Assembly (NCBI GenBank): GCA_029821875.1
Contig: JALGXW010000031.1
Coordinates: forward strand, 1-64,000
Direction: 5' to 3'
Source of the DNA: Candidatus Hebobacterum abditum
GTDB taxonomy: Bacteria; Armatimonadota; Hebobacteria; Hebobacterales; Hebobacteraceae
DNA: 64,000 nt
Positions 44,947-54,071 of this stretch are shown here, in pieces. The notes beneath the pieces are model-generated. The model was not told where the DNA came from. It saw nothing but the letters and a program-made list of their open reading frames with translations, and made no database searches. Within the stretch, counting starts at the first letter, position 1. Each line of letters opens with the position of its first letter. Both the position numbers and the translations under genes were made by a program.

Positions 44947-46410
44947 CTATCTGACGTAGCCGAGCGCGCGGAGTTGCCGCTCGACCTCGGCGTCCAGTTC
45001 CAGTGTCCCCTCCCCTGGCACCGGCAATGGCTCCACGTCGGGATCGAGGAATTCCAGCGGCGGCCGCCTCTGGTTGAGAGCGAACCTGCGGAACTCGGCC
45101 AGCATCTGTTCGCCCACAGCCGGATGGTCTTCGATGACGTTGTGCCGTTGCCCCGGATCTGACCGGAGATCGTACAGCCCCCGCCACTCGCCGTTTCCCC
45201 AGAGCATGAGGGCCCAGTCTTCGCCGCGGACGACGTAGCTCGGGGGATCTCCATCCGAGCCCGCGATGATGACGTCGTGCGCCCTTTCCTGAAGGCCTGC
45301 CATCAGCGGCAACAGCGACGTGCCCTGCGTCTCGCCCGCCGGGTATGGCACCCCGAGTACATCGAACACGGTTGGCAGCAGGTCGATGGTCTGCGTCAGG
45401 CCCGCGATCTCGCCAGCCCCAGTGCCGCCCGGAAGCCTGACCAGCAGTGGCACGTGGAGCAGCTCGTCGTAGACTCCTCGCTCGTGCCATAGATAGCCGT
45501 GCTCGCCGAAGGCCTCCCCATGGTCGGAGGTCACCACGAGAACCGTCTCCTCCAGAAGATCCGCCTCCGCCAGAAGGCGCACCAGCTCCGCCACCGCCCA
45601 GTCGGCGAACCTCAAGTTCGCGTCGTAGAGGTTGATCCACTCAGGCAGAGGCGGATGGAGGGATCTTGCGAGCAGCTCTCGGTCCCCGACGGGGAACTCG
45701 AAGCGGCCCCGCTCGAAGGCCGGAGGCTCTTGGCCTGCGAACATCTCCGTCATCTCGTCCGGCTGCAAGTATGGCTGGTGAGGCGGATCGAAGTGAACGT
45801 AGGCGAAGAATCGCTTGCGAGCGTTCTTCTCCAGCCACGACTCGATCAGCGAAAGCAGTGGCCGCGGCAGCGTGAACTCCTCCCAGTTCTTCACGAGGGG
45901 CTCGACGTGTGTCTGGTCGTAGACCTCCTGGAAGTCTGACCCGAGGCCGGTCGCCGGCGCGGCGTTCGGGTTGGAGCTGAACATGACCGTTGCGAACCCG
46001 GCGGCCTGCAGGCCGCCGGCGAGCGTGAACGCCCCCTCCAACAGGGGCCGGCTCCCATACGCGAGATGCGTGTCCGCATGTTGGGAGGTGAAGAGGGACG
46101 CCGTCGATGGCTTGGTCATGGCGTACTGAGCGAAGTGCCGGCGGAAGACGAGCGACTCTCTGGCCAGTTCGTCGATGTTCGGCGTCGTCTCCCGTGGATA
46201 CCCGTAGCAGCCGACGTGATCGGCACGCGCGGCGTCGATGACGACGAGGACGATGCTAGCGTCACGCACGCTCTCCCGAAGGACGTCGACAACGGGGTCG
46301 CCGGGTGTGAGCTCACCCGGCTCGAACCGTTCGGACAACTTGTGCCGCAGGACCCAGTAGAGCCCGGCCACAAGCACGAGCCCGCCGAGCACCCACAGAA
46401 GACGTCTCAT
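44947..46410 (-). CDS. Membrane-anchored sulfatase-superfamily protein ending in the LGY tail
   Basis: 487 aa. An N-terminal anchor (LLWVLGGLVLVAGLYWVL) is followed by the sulfatase fold: SIVLVVIDAARADHVGCYGYPRETTPNIDELA, the nucleophile region AMTKPSTASLFTSQ, and TSDHGEAFGEHGYLWHERGVYDELLHVPLLVR (in parts). At the position of the formylglycine Cys/Ser (C/S-x-P-x-R) this protein has Thr (T-K-P-S-T), as in Thr-nucleophile phosphotransferases, so true sulfatase activity is doubtful. The last residues, QLRALGYVR, share the tail found on other proteins of this locus. It is divergent from the phosphodiesterase operon. Confidence 0.85.
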   Translation of the reverse strand: MRRLLWVLGGLVLVAGLYWVLRHKLSERFEPGELTPGDPVVDVLRESVRDASIVLVVIDAARADHVGCYGYPRETTPNIDELARESLVFRRHFAQYAMTKPSTASLFTSQHADTHLAYGSRPLLEGAFTLAGGLQAAGFATVMFSSNPNAAPATGLGSDFQEVYDQTHVEPLVKNWEEFTLPRPLLSLIESWLEKNARKRFFAYVHFDPPHQPYLQPDEMTEMFAGQEPPAFERGRFEFPVGDRELLARSLHPPLPEWINLYDANLRFADWAVAELVRLLAEADLLEETVLVVTSDHGEAFGEHGYLWHERGVYDELLHVPLLVRLPGGTGAGEIAGLTQTIDLLPTVFDVLGVPYPAGETQGTSLLPLMAGLQERAHDVIIAGSDGDPPSYVVRGEDWALMLWGNGEWRGLYDLRSDPGQRHNVIEDHPAVGEQMLAEFRRFALNQRRPPLEFLDPDVEPLPVPGEGTLELDAEVERQLRALGYVR

Positions 46411-46724
46411 CTGGCCTGCCTGCTCTCGTCCAGCCTTCGTTCAGACTCTACCCGACGGAGTTCCGAGTGTAAAGGACAGGTGACCGGCGCGCCCGGGGCT
46501 CCGGTGACCGGCTACATATGCGAGCAGGCCGACCACACGCCGTATCCTCGCAGTTGCGTCTCCTGCTCGGCGGGGGTAGTAGTCGGCAGCCTCCGCCAAC
46601 GCAGGACTTTGCGGTCTGTTCGACGAATTGCTGCTCGCGAAAGCGGGAACACTGGGTGCAGTGTGAATCCTCGCCGCGCGGCTGCGAGCCGCGCTGAGTC
46701 CATTCCTTGCCAGACAGTGGTGTC
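46411..46724. other. 314-bp divergent intergenic region
   Basis: This lies between the sulfatase-like gene (minus) and the first phosphodiesterase gene (plus). I see no gene in it. It contains a perfect hairpin at 46676-46694 and, at 46465-46474, GAGTGTAAAG, the reverse complement of the 10-mer CTTTACACTC that overlaps the RHH operator at 59198. No convincing -35/-10 pair stands out. Confidence 0.6.
46676..46694. repeat. Perfect 8-bp inverted repeat upstream of the phosphodiesterase operon
   Basis: GCGCGGCT (46676-46683) and AGCCGCGC (46687-46694) pair perfectly around a 3-nt loop, 30 bp before the likely start of the first phosphodiesterase gene. It could be an operator, an attenuating hairpin in the leader, or chance in GC-rich DNA. 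Confidence 0.5.
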
Positions 46725-48923
46725 ATGCCTTGTCCTTGTGTGCAGAAGCGCTCCGCAGACTGCCGTAGCCGCGCCCGAGCGCGGCACACGCGGGCGCGGC
46801 TGGCGCGATCCGGCTCGGCCCTGGCGGCCGCCTTCGCGACAGGGCTACTTCTGCTGTTAGCCGCCCCGCGGGCCCATGCCTACATCGGCCCCGGCGCTGG
46901 CTTTGCCGTGCTCGGATCCTTCCTCGTCGTTCTGGCCGCAGTCGCTCTTGGCGGCCTGGTGCTGATCACCTGGCCGCTGCGGTTCTTGCTCCGCTCGCGC
47001 CGGCGTCGCAGAGCCTACGCGAAGAGCCAGGTTGATCGCGTGGTCATTCTCGGCTTCGACGGCGTGGACCCCGAGATCGCCGAGGCGATGATGGCGGCCG
47101 GCCGGCTGCCCAACCTGGCCAGGCTGCGAGAGAGCGGGGCCTTCGCGCGGTTGGCGACGAGCTGCCCGGCGATGTCGCCTGTCGCTTGGTCGTCGTTCAT
47201 GACCGGCACGAGTCCCGGTCGCCACGGGATATTCGACTTCCTGCACCGTGACCCGAGGACGTACCTCCCCGATCTGTCTTCGGCAGAGATCAGACCGCCT
47301 CGCCGACGACTGAAGCTCGGCGGGTTGACGATTCCGTTGGGCCGACCGACCATCCGGCTGCTCCGCAGGAGCAAGCCCTTCTGGGCTGTGCTCGGCGAGC
47401 ACGGGATATTCTCCGCCGTGCTTCGCGTGCCGATAACCTTCCCTCCGGAGCGGTTCAACGGACTGCTGCTCTCGGGAATGTGTGTGCCCGACCTGCGAGG
47501 GACTCAGGGATCCTTCACCTTCTTCACGACCCGACAGGAGGAGAGCCTTGAGCACATCGGCGGCGAGCGCCTGTCACTCACAAACGAGAACGGGCGCCTG
47601 CACGGAGAGCTACCGGGGCCGCCGCTCGTCTCCTCTGATTCGGGAGAGGCGTCGAAGGCGCCCTTCCGCCTCCGACCCGGCGGAGACGACGGGGCGCAGC
47701 TGGAGATCGGGGGCGAGCATATCGATCTCCATGTCGGCCAGTACAGCGACTGGGTGCCTGTGGGCTTCCGCCTGGGCCCGGGCATGCGGGCCAACGGCAT
47801 CTGCCGCTTCTACCTGAGGCAGCTGGCGCCCGACGCCGAGCTGTACGTCTCGCCGATCAACATCGACCCCGAGAGGCCGGCACTGCCAGTGTCGCATCCG
47901 CCCGCCTACTCGATCTATCTGTCCAAGAGGCTGGGCCGCTACGCGACCCTCGGGCTGGCCGAGGACACGTGGGCACTGAACGAGTCGGTGCTGGATGACG
48001 CCAGCTTCCTGGAGCAGTGCGCACTGCTGTTCGATGAGCGGAAGCGGATGCTGTGGAACGCCCTGGAAACCACGCGCAGCGGGTGCGTCGTCTGCGTGTT
48101 CGACACAACCGACCGCATCCAGCACATGTTCTGGCGCTACCGGGAGAGCGGGCATCCGGCGCCCGTGGAGGAGGACGCCAGTCCGTTCACGGAGGCAGTC
48201 GAGCAATCATACGAACAGGCCGATGAGGTCGTCGGCGAACTCATGTCTCGCCTGGGTGACCGCGATGCTCTGTTCGTGATGTCTGACCACGGGTTCAAGT
48301 CCTTCCGCCGCGGTGTCAACCTCAACGTGTGGCTCCAGCAGGAGGGCTACCTACACCTGAAGGATGGCGCCTCCGGCGAGGCCGAGTGGCTCCGGGATGT
48401 GGACTGGGAGAGGACCCGGGCCTATGCCATCGGGCTCGGCGGGCTCTACCTGAATATCAGAGGGCGAGAGGCCCAGGGCAGCGTCGCACCGGACGAAGCG
48501 CCGCAACTCAGGGCTGAACTCATCGAGAAGCTGACCGGGCTGCGCGATGAAGCGAACGGCGCGGTGGCGATCGAGCGCGCGCTCGACACCGCCGCTGTGA
48601 ATCCCGGGCCGTACGCAGACAGCGGGCCCGATCTGACGATTGGCTACGGCGTCGGCTATCGCGCTTCGTGGGGTGCGGCCCAGGGCCAGGTATGTGGAGC
48701 GGCTATTGAGGACAACGAGCGACGCTGGAGCGGCGACCACTGCCTCGATCCCGCTCTCGTGCCCGGAGTCCTGTTCTCGAGCCTCCGGCTGGGTTCCGAC
48801 GATCCGTCGATCACGGACCTGGCTCCGACTGTGTTGGAGTTGTTCGGAGTGGCGGCCCCTGCCTATATGCAGGGACGATCACTATTGGCGGGCGAGGAGA
48901 AAGGGACCGCTCTCAGTGACTGA
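46725..48923 (+). CDS. Membrane-anchored type I phosphodiesterase/nucleotide-pyrophosphatase-family protein (1)
   Basis: About 732 aa; the start is uncertain (ATG 46725 or GTG 46740, no clear ribosome site). A signal segment (AAAFATGLLLLLAAPRAHA) is followed by AYIGPGAGFAVLGSF and a second membrane span, then basic residues. The alkaline-phosphatase-superfamily core then appears: VVILGFDGVDPE (metal Asp), nucleophile region AMSPVAWSSFMTG, DTTDRIQHMFW (Asp/His), MSDHGFKSF, and WSGDHCLDPALVPG (late His). It would act at the membrane on phospho- or sulfo-esters. It begins the plus-strand operon of three such genes. Confidence 0.85.
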   Translation: MPCPCVQKRSADCRSRARARHTRARLARSGSALAAAFATGLLLLLAAPRAHAYIGPGAGFAVLGSFLVVLAAVALGGLVLITWPLRFLLRSRRRRRAYAKSQVDRVVILGFDGVDPEIAEAMMAAGRLPNLARLRESGAFARLATSCPAMSPVAWSSFMTGTSPGRHGIFDFLHRDPRTYLPDLSSAEIRPPRRRLKLGGLTIPLGRPTIRLLRRSKPFWAVLGEHGIFSAVLRVPITFPPERFNGLLLSGMCVPDLRGTQGSFTFFTTRQEESLEHIGGERLSLTNENGRLHGELPGPPLVSSDSGEASKAPFRLRPGGDDGAQLEIGGEHIDLHVGQYSDWVPVGFRLGPGMRANGICRFYLRQLAPDAELYVSPINIDPERPALPVSHPPAYSIYLSKRLGRYATLGLAEDTWALNESVLDDASFLEQCALLFDERKRMLWNALETTRSGCVVCVFDTTDRIQHMFWRYRESGHPAPVEEDASPFTEAVEQSYEQADEVVGELMSRLGDRDALFVMSDHGFKSFRRGVNLNVWLQQEGYLHLKDGASGEAEWLRDVDWERTRAYAIGLGGLYLNIRGREAQGSVAPDEAPQLRAELIEKLTGLRDEANGAVAIERALDTAAVNPGPYADSGPDLTIGYGVGYRASWGAAQGQVCGAAIEDNERRWSGDHCLDPALVPGVLFSSLRLGSDDPSITDLAPTVLELFGVAAPAYMQGRSLLAGEEKGTALSD

Positions 48924-50961
48924 CGACCGCGTTGACGCTCGCCGCGTCACATCTCCACCCGAGGCCCCAGCGGACTCAGGAAAGCGAGAGACGCTGAAGA
49001 AACTCGCGGCCCTCGGCGCGCTTGCCCTCACCGACGTGGCGGCGCTGTCGTCCTGCGGTCGGCGCGTGGCGCCTTCGCTGAACCGCGAACGTAGGGTCAT
49101 CGTCCTGGGGCTGGACGGCTTGGACCCGCACGGGGTCGAGCGCCTCATGTCAAAGGGGAAGCTGCCGAACATGAGGCGCCTGATGCAGCTCGGCGGCTTC
49201 AGACGCCTCGCCAGCAGCATCCCGCCTCAGAGCCCGGTCGCCTGGGCCACCTTCATAACTGGGCGAGATCCCGGCGGCCACGGCCTCTACGATTTCATTC
49301 AGCGCGACCCGAAGACGTATATCCCTTATCTCTCGATCGCTCGGACCGAGGCGCCGGAGAAGTCCCTGTCGATCGGCCAATGGCGCGTGCCGCTCTCGGC
49401 GGGGAAGGTAGAGCTCCTGCGGAGGGGTCGAGCGTTCTGGGACGTCCTGGCAGAGCAGGGGGTGCCCGCCAGCGCCTACCGCGTGCCGGCGAACTTCCCC
49501 CCGCAGGACAGCGGCGTCAAGCAGCTCGCGGGTCTTGGGGCGCCTGACCTCCGCGGGACATACGGTGAGTTCTCCTTCTACACCGACGCGCCACCCAAGC
49601 CGGGGAGGGACATCTCAGGCGGCGCCATCTGCCAGGTGCAGGTCCTGAAGGGGCGCGCCAGAGCTCAACTCATGGGACCCGACAACACGCTTCGCGAGGG
49701 CGAGCCGCAGTCCGCGGTCGACTTCGACATCCTCGTCGATCGCGACCACAAGCTCGTCAAGATCGTCCTGCAGGATGAGGAGGTCCTGCTGCGTGAGGGC
49801 GAGTGGAGCGACTGGACCACCGTCCGGTTCGAGATGATCCCACACCTCCGGCATGTGAGCGGCATCTGTCGCTTCTACCTGAAAGCAGTGCGGCCCTATC
49901 TGAAGCTCTACGTGACGCCGATCAACGTCGACCCAAGAGACCCGGCGCTTCCGATCAGCGCGCCAAGCGACTTCTCGGCCAAACTGGCGAGGAAGCTCGG
50001 GCTGTTCTACACCCAGGGCTTCCCCCATGACGTGAAAGCACTGCGGCACGAGATACTCGACGATGAGGAGTACCTCCAGCAGTCCGACATCGCATTCGGG
50101 GAAGAGAAGCGGATGTACGAGATGGCCCTTGACGAATTCGAGCGCGGGCTGTTGTTCTACTACTTCGCCACCAGCGACCGCACCCAGCACATGTTCTGGC
50201 GGACTATGGACCGGCGCCATCCGGCTTACGACCGCCGGCTCGCGAAGAAGCTCGGCCCGGTGATTGAGGAGTGCTACCGCGCGTCGGATGATCTCGTGGG
50301 ACAGGCGATGGAGGCGTGCGACGGAGACACCACGCTGATCGTGCTGTCCGATCATGGATTCGCTCCCTACTACCGCTCCTTCAACCTGAACACATGGCTG
50401 GCGCAGAATGAATACCTGCTGGGAATAGACCGGTGGGGATCGGGTGCCGACATCTTCGGGAATGCCGACTGGCAGAACACGCTCGCTTACGGGCTGGGCT
50501 TCAACTCGCTCTACTTCAACATGCAGGGCCGGGAGCCGTACGGAATGGTCGGCCGCCAGGAGCGCCCGCTGCTGGCAGCCCAGCTGGCGGAGGAGCTGAC
50601 TCAAGTGCGCGATCCGGAAACAGGTGATCGCGTCATCGACCACGTCTACCTGGCCGAAGAGATATACTCCCCCGACCAGGCCGAGCACGCTCCCGATATG
50701 ATCATCGGGTACGCTAGTGGCTACCGATGCTCGGACGACTCGGTTCTCGGAGAGGTGTCGGAGAAGTTGACCGAGGACAACCTCGACAAGTGGAGCGGGG
50801 ACCACTGCATCGATCGCTCTCGCGTGCCAGGCATTCTCCTGACAAACCGTCGGATCGCCGCCGACGCGCCAGCACTGACGGACCTCACCGCGACCGTCCT
50901 GGAGGAGTTCGGCGCCGAGCGCCCTGACGAGATGGCCGGTCGCCCGATCCTCTCGCCATGA
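48916..50961 (+). CDS. Lipoprotein-like type I phosphodiesterase-family protein (2)
   Basis: 681 aa from GTG 48916, overlapping the previous stop by 8 nt. The N-terminus KRETLKKLAALGALALTDVAALSSCG looks like a Tat-type lipoprotein signal with a lipobox ending at Cys (LSSC). The core has VIVLGLDGLDPHG, PQSPVAWATFITGRDPGGHG (Ser nucleophile region), TSDRTQHMFW, LSDHGFAPYY and WSGDHCIDRSRVPG. It is a close paralogue of the next gene (same motifs and nearly equal length), so the pair arose by tandem duplication. Confidence 0.87.
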   Translation: MTDDRVDARRVTSPPEAPADSGKRETLKKLAALGALALTDVAALSSCGRRVAPSLNRERRVIVLGLDGLDPHGVERLMSKGKLPNMRRLMQLGGFRRLASSIPPQSPVAWATFITGRDPGGHGLYDFIQRDPKTYIPYLSIARTEAPEKSLSIGQWRVPLSAGKVELLRRGRAFWDVLAEQGVPASAYRVPANFPPQDSGVKQLAGLGAPDLRGTYGEFSFYTDAPPKPGRDISGGAICQVQVLKGRARAQLMGPDNTLREGEPQSAVDFDILVDRDHKLVKIVLQDEEVLLREGEWSDWTTVRFEMIPHLRHVSGICRFYLKAVRPYLKLYVTPINVDPRDPALPISAPSDFSAKLARKLGLFYTQGFPHDVKALRHEILDDEEYLQQSDIAFGEEKRMYEMALDEFERGLLFYYFATSDRTQHMFWRTMDRRHPAYDRRLAKKLGPVIEECYRASDDLVGQAMEACDGDTTLIVLSDHGFAPYYRSFNLNTWLAQNEYLLGIDRWGSGADIFGNADWQNTLAYGLGFNSLYFNMQGREPYGMVGRQERPLLAAQLAEELTQVRDPETGDRVIDHVYLAEEIYSPDQAEHAPDMIIGYASGYRCSDDSVLGEVSEKLTEDNLDKWSGDHCIDRSRVPGILLTNRRIAADAPALTDLTATVLEEFGAERPDEMAGRPILSP

Positions 50962-52991
50962 GTGGGAAGCGCTCAGACAAGAGGAGCCAGCGCGCGGCCC
51001 CGGGCGATGCTCCGCGTGACCCCGGTCGGCGCAGGACACTCAAGAGGCTGGGTGGGCTGGCCGGGCTCGCCCTACTCGACGCGGGCGCTCTCGCGTCCTG
51101 CGGCCGACGCCGTTTGCCGGCCCGGACGAGCCGCGAACGGAAGCTCCTCATGCTGGGGATCGACGGACTCGATGCTCGCATCACGCGCCGCATGATGGAG
51201 CGCGGAGAGCTGCCGAACTTGCGGCGACTGCGCGACATGGGCGGCTTCCGGCCCCTTACCAGCACGATTCCTCCACAAAGCCCGTCCGCCTGGGCCTCCC
51301 TCGTCACGGGCCGCGACCCGGGTGGGCACGGGATCTTCGACTTCGTCCACCGCGACCCGCAGACCTATGGCAACGTCTCGTCGGGCGCGGCCACGGCCCC
51401 GCCGGAGTACACTCTGCCGTTCGGCCAGTGGCGCCTGCCGCTGTCCGGCTCCCGAGTCGAATCCCTCCGGCAGGGCACCGCCTTCTGGGATCGGCTCGCG
51501 CAGCGCGGCATCCCCTGTGAGGTGCATCGCGTACCTGCCAACTTCCCGCCCACTGACAGCGGCGCGAGACAGATCGCGGGCCTGGGCGTGCCCGATCTTC
51601 GCGGGAGTCTAGGGACCTGCTCGTACTACTCCGACGCGCCTCCTCAGTCCAGCCAGCGGGTTGAGACCCATGCCGTCAGGGTCGCCAACGACCTGGTGCG
51701 GGCGCGGCTGACCGGCCCGCGGAACACACTTCGTGCCGGATGGCCCATGACGTCCGTCGACTTCACTGTCTACCTCGACCGGCGCAGCCGCGTGGGGAAG
51801 GTTATCATCCAGGATCGGGAGATCATCCTCCGTCAGGGCGAGTGGAGCGACTGGGTTCCCGTGCGCTTCGTCATGGTTCCTCAGGTGAAGAGCGTCACCG
51901 GCATCTGCCGGTTGTATCTCAAAGAGGTCTCGCCTCACTTCAAGCTGTATGTGAGCCCCCTGCAATTCGACCCGCTCGGCCCTGCGCTGCCCATTGCGGC
52001 CCCTGGCGACTTCGCGCCCAAGCTCGCGGAGCGCCACGGCCGGTTCCACACTCTCGGCATTCCCGAGGATACATCGGCCCTCGGCGACGGAGCGCTGGAC
52101 GACGACGAGTACCTGCACCAGGCCGGTCTCTGCCTCCAGGAGGCGCGGCGCATCTGGGAATCCGCCCTCGGTGAGCTCGATCGCGGCCTCCTCTTCTATT
52201 ACTTCGGCTACACCGACCGTAACCAGCACGTGTTCTGGCGGGCCACAGACCCGCGCCATCCGACCTTCGACGCTCGACTCGGGCGGGAGTACGGGGCGGT
52301 GGTCGAGGACTGCTACCGGCTGAGCGATGAGCTGGCGGGCGAGGCGCTCGACGCATGTGACGACGACACCACGCTCATCGTCGTCTCCGACCACGGGTTC
52401 GCGCCCTTCTATCGGAAGTTCCACCTCAACACCTGGCTCGCGAGCAACGGCTACCTGGCGATGCGCGACACTTCTGCTGGCGCCGCCATCGCTACCCGCG
52501 CCGATTGGCGTCAGACGCTCGCCTACGGGCTCGGCCTCAACAGCCTCTATGTCAACCTCGAGGGGCGGGAACGTGAGGGCATCGTCTCCCGACGCCAGAG
52601 GAAGTCACTTCTCCGGAGACTCGTGAAGGAACTTCATGCCATCCGCGACCCGGAGACGGGAGATGCGGTCCTCTCTCACGTAGCGGTTGCCGACGAGGTG
52701 TACTCATCCGCTCAGCCGGACTTGACCCCCGACCTTATCCTCGGCTATGCCTCAGGCTACCGCTGCGGCATCCCGTCGACCATCGGGCTGATCACCGACG
52801 AGGAGTTCCAGGACAACGAGGGTAAGTGGAGCGGCGATCACTGTATCGACCGGGACGCAGTGCCGGGGATCATGCTGTCGAATCGCCCCATCCGCAGCGA
52901 CCATGTGAGCCTGCCCGACATCACTGCTACCGCGCTGGCCGAGTTCGACATCAACCGGCCCGACGACGTCCTGGGGCAGTCGATTCTGTGA
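50958..52991 (+). CDS. Tat/lipoprotein-like type I phosphodiesterase-family protein (3)
   Basis: 677 aa; its ATG overlaps the previous stop (ATGA). The N-terminus RRRTLKRLGGLAGLALLDAGALASCG combines a twin-arginine-type motif with a lipobox (LASC). The core motifs are LMLGIDGLDAR, PQSPSAWASLVTGRDPGGHG, YTDRNQHVFW, VSDHGFAPFY and WSGDHCIDRDAVPG; all metal ligands appear present. It is coupled to the paralogue upstream and followed 9 bp later by a small RHH-like gene. Confidence 0.88.
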   Translation: MSGKRSDKRSQRAAPGDAPRDPGRRRTLKRLGGLAGLALLDAGALASCGRRRLPARTSRERKLLMLGIDGLDARITRRMMERGELPNLRRLRDMGGFRPLTSTIPPQSPSAWASLVTGRDPGGHGIFDFVHRDPQTYGNVSSGAATAPPEYTLPFGQWRLPLSGSRVESLRQGTAFWDRLAQRGIPCEVHRVPANFPPTDSGARQIAGLGVPDLRGSLGTCSYYSDAPPQSSQRVETHAVRVANDLVRARLTGPRNTLRAGWPMTSVDFTVYLDRRSRVGKVIIQDREIILRQGEWSDWVPVRFVMVPQVKSVTGICRLYLKEVSPHFKLYVSPLQFDPLGPALPIAAPGDFAPKLAERHGRFHTLGIPEDTSALGDGALDDDEYLHQAGLCLQEARRIWESALGELDRGLLFYYFGYTDRNQHVFWRATDPRHPTFDARLGREYGAVVEDCYRLSDELAGEALDACDDDTTLIVVSDHGFAPFYRKFHLNTWLASNGYLAMRDTSAGAAIATRADWRQTLAYGLGLNSLYVNLEGREREGIVSRRQRKSLLRRLVKELHAIRDPETGDAVLSHVAVADEVYSSAQPDLTPDLILGYASGYRCGIPSTIGLITDEEFQDNEGKWSGDHCIDRDAVPGIMLSNRPIRSDHVSLPDITATALAEFDINRPDDVLGQSIL

Positions 52992-53000
52992 GGAGGGAGC

Positions 53001-53192
53001 ATGTTTGGGCCGAAGATAAAGGTGGATAAGGACCTCTACGAGCGCCTGAAGCGATGCGCCGAGGCCGCCGGATACTCATCTGTGGACGAATTCATCCGCC
53101 ACACCCTCGAGAGGGCCGCGGCCGCCATCGAGGAGGCTGACTCGGAAGAGGAAGTGAAGAAACGCCTGCAGGGTCTGGGCTACCTGGACTAA
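53001..53192 (+). CDS. Small ribbon-helix-helix-like protein with LGY tail (1)
   Basis: 63 aa with GAGGAGGG upstream. The first ~40 residues fit a CopG/Arc-type ribbon-helix-helix: IKVDKDLYERLKRCAEAAG (strand and helix 1), then YSSVDEFIRHTLERAA (helix 2). An acidic linker leads to the C-terminal KKRLQGLGYLD, which matches the tails of APS kinase, the DUF2061 protein, the other RHH protein and the sulfatase-like protein. It lies between the phosphodiesterase genes and an unknown membrane gene (3-bp gap). A transcriptional role is likely by fold but unproven. Confidence 0.75.
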   Translation: MFGPKIKVDKDLYERLKRCAEAAGYSSVDEFIRHTLERAAAAIEEADSEEEVKKRLQGLGYLD

Positions 53193-53195
53193 GGG

Positions 53196-54014
53196 ATGAT
53201 GGGAGTCGTCAACTCCGTAATCACGCGGTTCTTCGATCTGGTCTTCGCGCCCTCCGCATGGAGCGCCTGGGCGGCGCTCGTGTTCGTCTCTGTGATAACA
53301 GGCGCGGTGCTGCTGATGGTCTTCCGTTACACCTCGAACCAGCGCGGCATCCGCGCCGCGAAGGACCAGATCATATCCCACCTTCTCGAAGTTCTGCTCT
53401 ATCGAGACGATATCCGAGTCGTCCTCCGAGCCCAGGCGCGCCTGGCGAGAGACAACCTGCGATACCTGGGCTACGCGCTCGTGCCCCTCGCGTTCATGAT
53501 CGTCCCCGTCGGCTTCCTGCTGATCCAGACGGACCTGCGCTTCGGCCACCGGCCGCTGGAGGAGGGAGAGAGCGCGATAGTGGCGGTGGCGGTCGATCCC
53601 GGCGTGGACTTGGACGAGGTCTCGCTGTCGGCGTCGTCGGGGATCGCGGTGGAAACGCTGCCACTCCGCATACCTGCTCTCGATGAGGTTGACTGGCGAG
53701 TGCGGGCAGTGGCTCCGGGAAGACAGGAACTTCGCATCAGCGTGGGGGGCAGGGAGTTCACGAAGGAGATAGTGGTGGGCAGTGTCGGGGGCCGGGTCTC
53801 GGCGGCGCGGGTCGCCAGCGGCCTCTGGCCGCAGTTCCTGCACCCCGGCGAGCAGCCGATCCCCCAGGAGGTCCGGGCGAAGTCAGCCACTGTCTCCTAT
53901 CCGAGCGCTGAGATGAGCCTTTTCGGCTGGCGGATTCACTGGGTGTGGCCCTGGCTGATCATCTCCATGGCCTTCGGCTATGCGCTCAAAGGACCCCTGA
54001 GGGTACAGGTCTAG
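53196..54014 (+). CDS. Uncharacterised membrane protein with extracytoplasmic beta domain
   Basis: 272 aa, unrecognised. A first membrane span (about 25-44, AALVFVSVITGAVLLMVF) is followed by a basic helical stretch (TSNQRGIRAAKDQ ... LLYRDDIRVVLRAQARLARDNLRY), a second span (about 92-112, ALVPLAFMIVPVGFLLIQ), a beta-rich domain (about 120-235) and a C-terminal span (WPWLIISMAFGYALKG). Span, charged coiled helix, span loosely recalls Oxa1-superfamily proteins, but I would not assign it. It is the last gene of the plus-strand phosphodiesterase operon. Confidence 0.65.
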   Translation: MMGVVNSVITRFFDLVFAPSAWSAWAALVFVSVITGAVLLMVFRYTSNQRGIRAAKDQIISHLLEVLLYRDDIRVVLRAQARLARDNLRYLGYALVPLAFMIVPVGFLLIQTDLRFGHRPLEEGESAIVAVAVDPGVDLDEVSLSASSGIAVETLPLRIPALDEVDWRVRAVAPGRQELRISVGGREFTKEIVVGSVGGRVSAARVASGLWPQFLHPGEQPIPQEVRAKSATVSYPSAEMSLFGWRIHWVWPWLIISMAFGYALKGPLRVQV

Positions 54015-54071
54015 AGCGGCCGTCCGAAGGCACAGACATTTGGCGCGGCCGCGCGTGGCCCGCGGGTGCGA

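Noticed and set aside
46441-46475. Full copy of the RHH inverted-repeat operator upstream of the sulfatase-like gene
   Set aside because: Only one arm matches; the second GAGTGTA/TACACTC arm is absent at the right spacing. Kept only as a low-interest half site.
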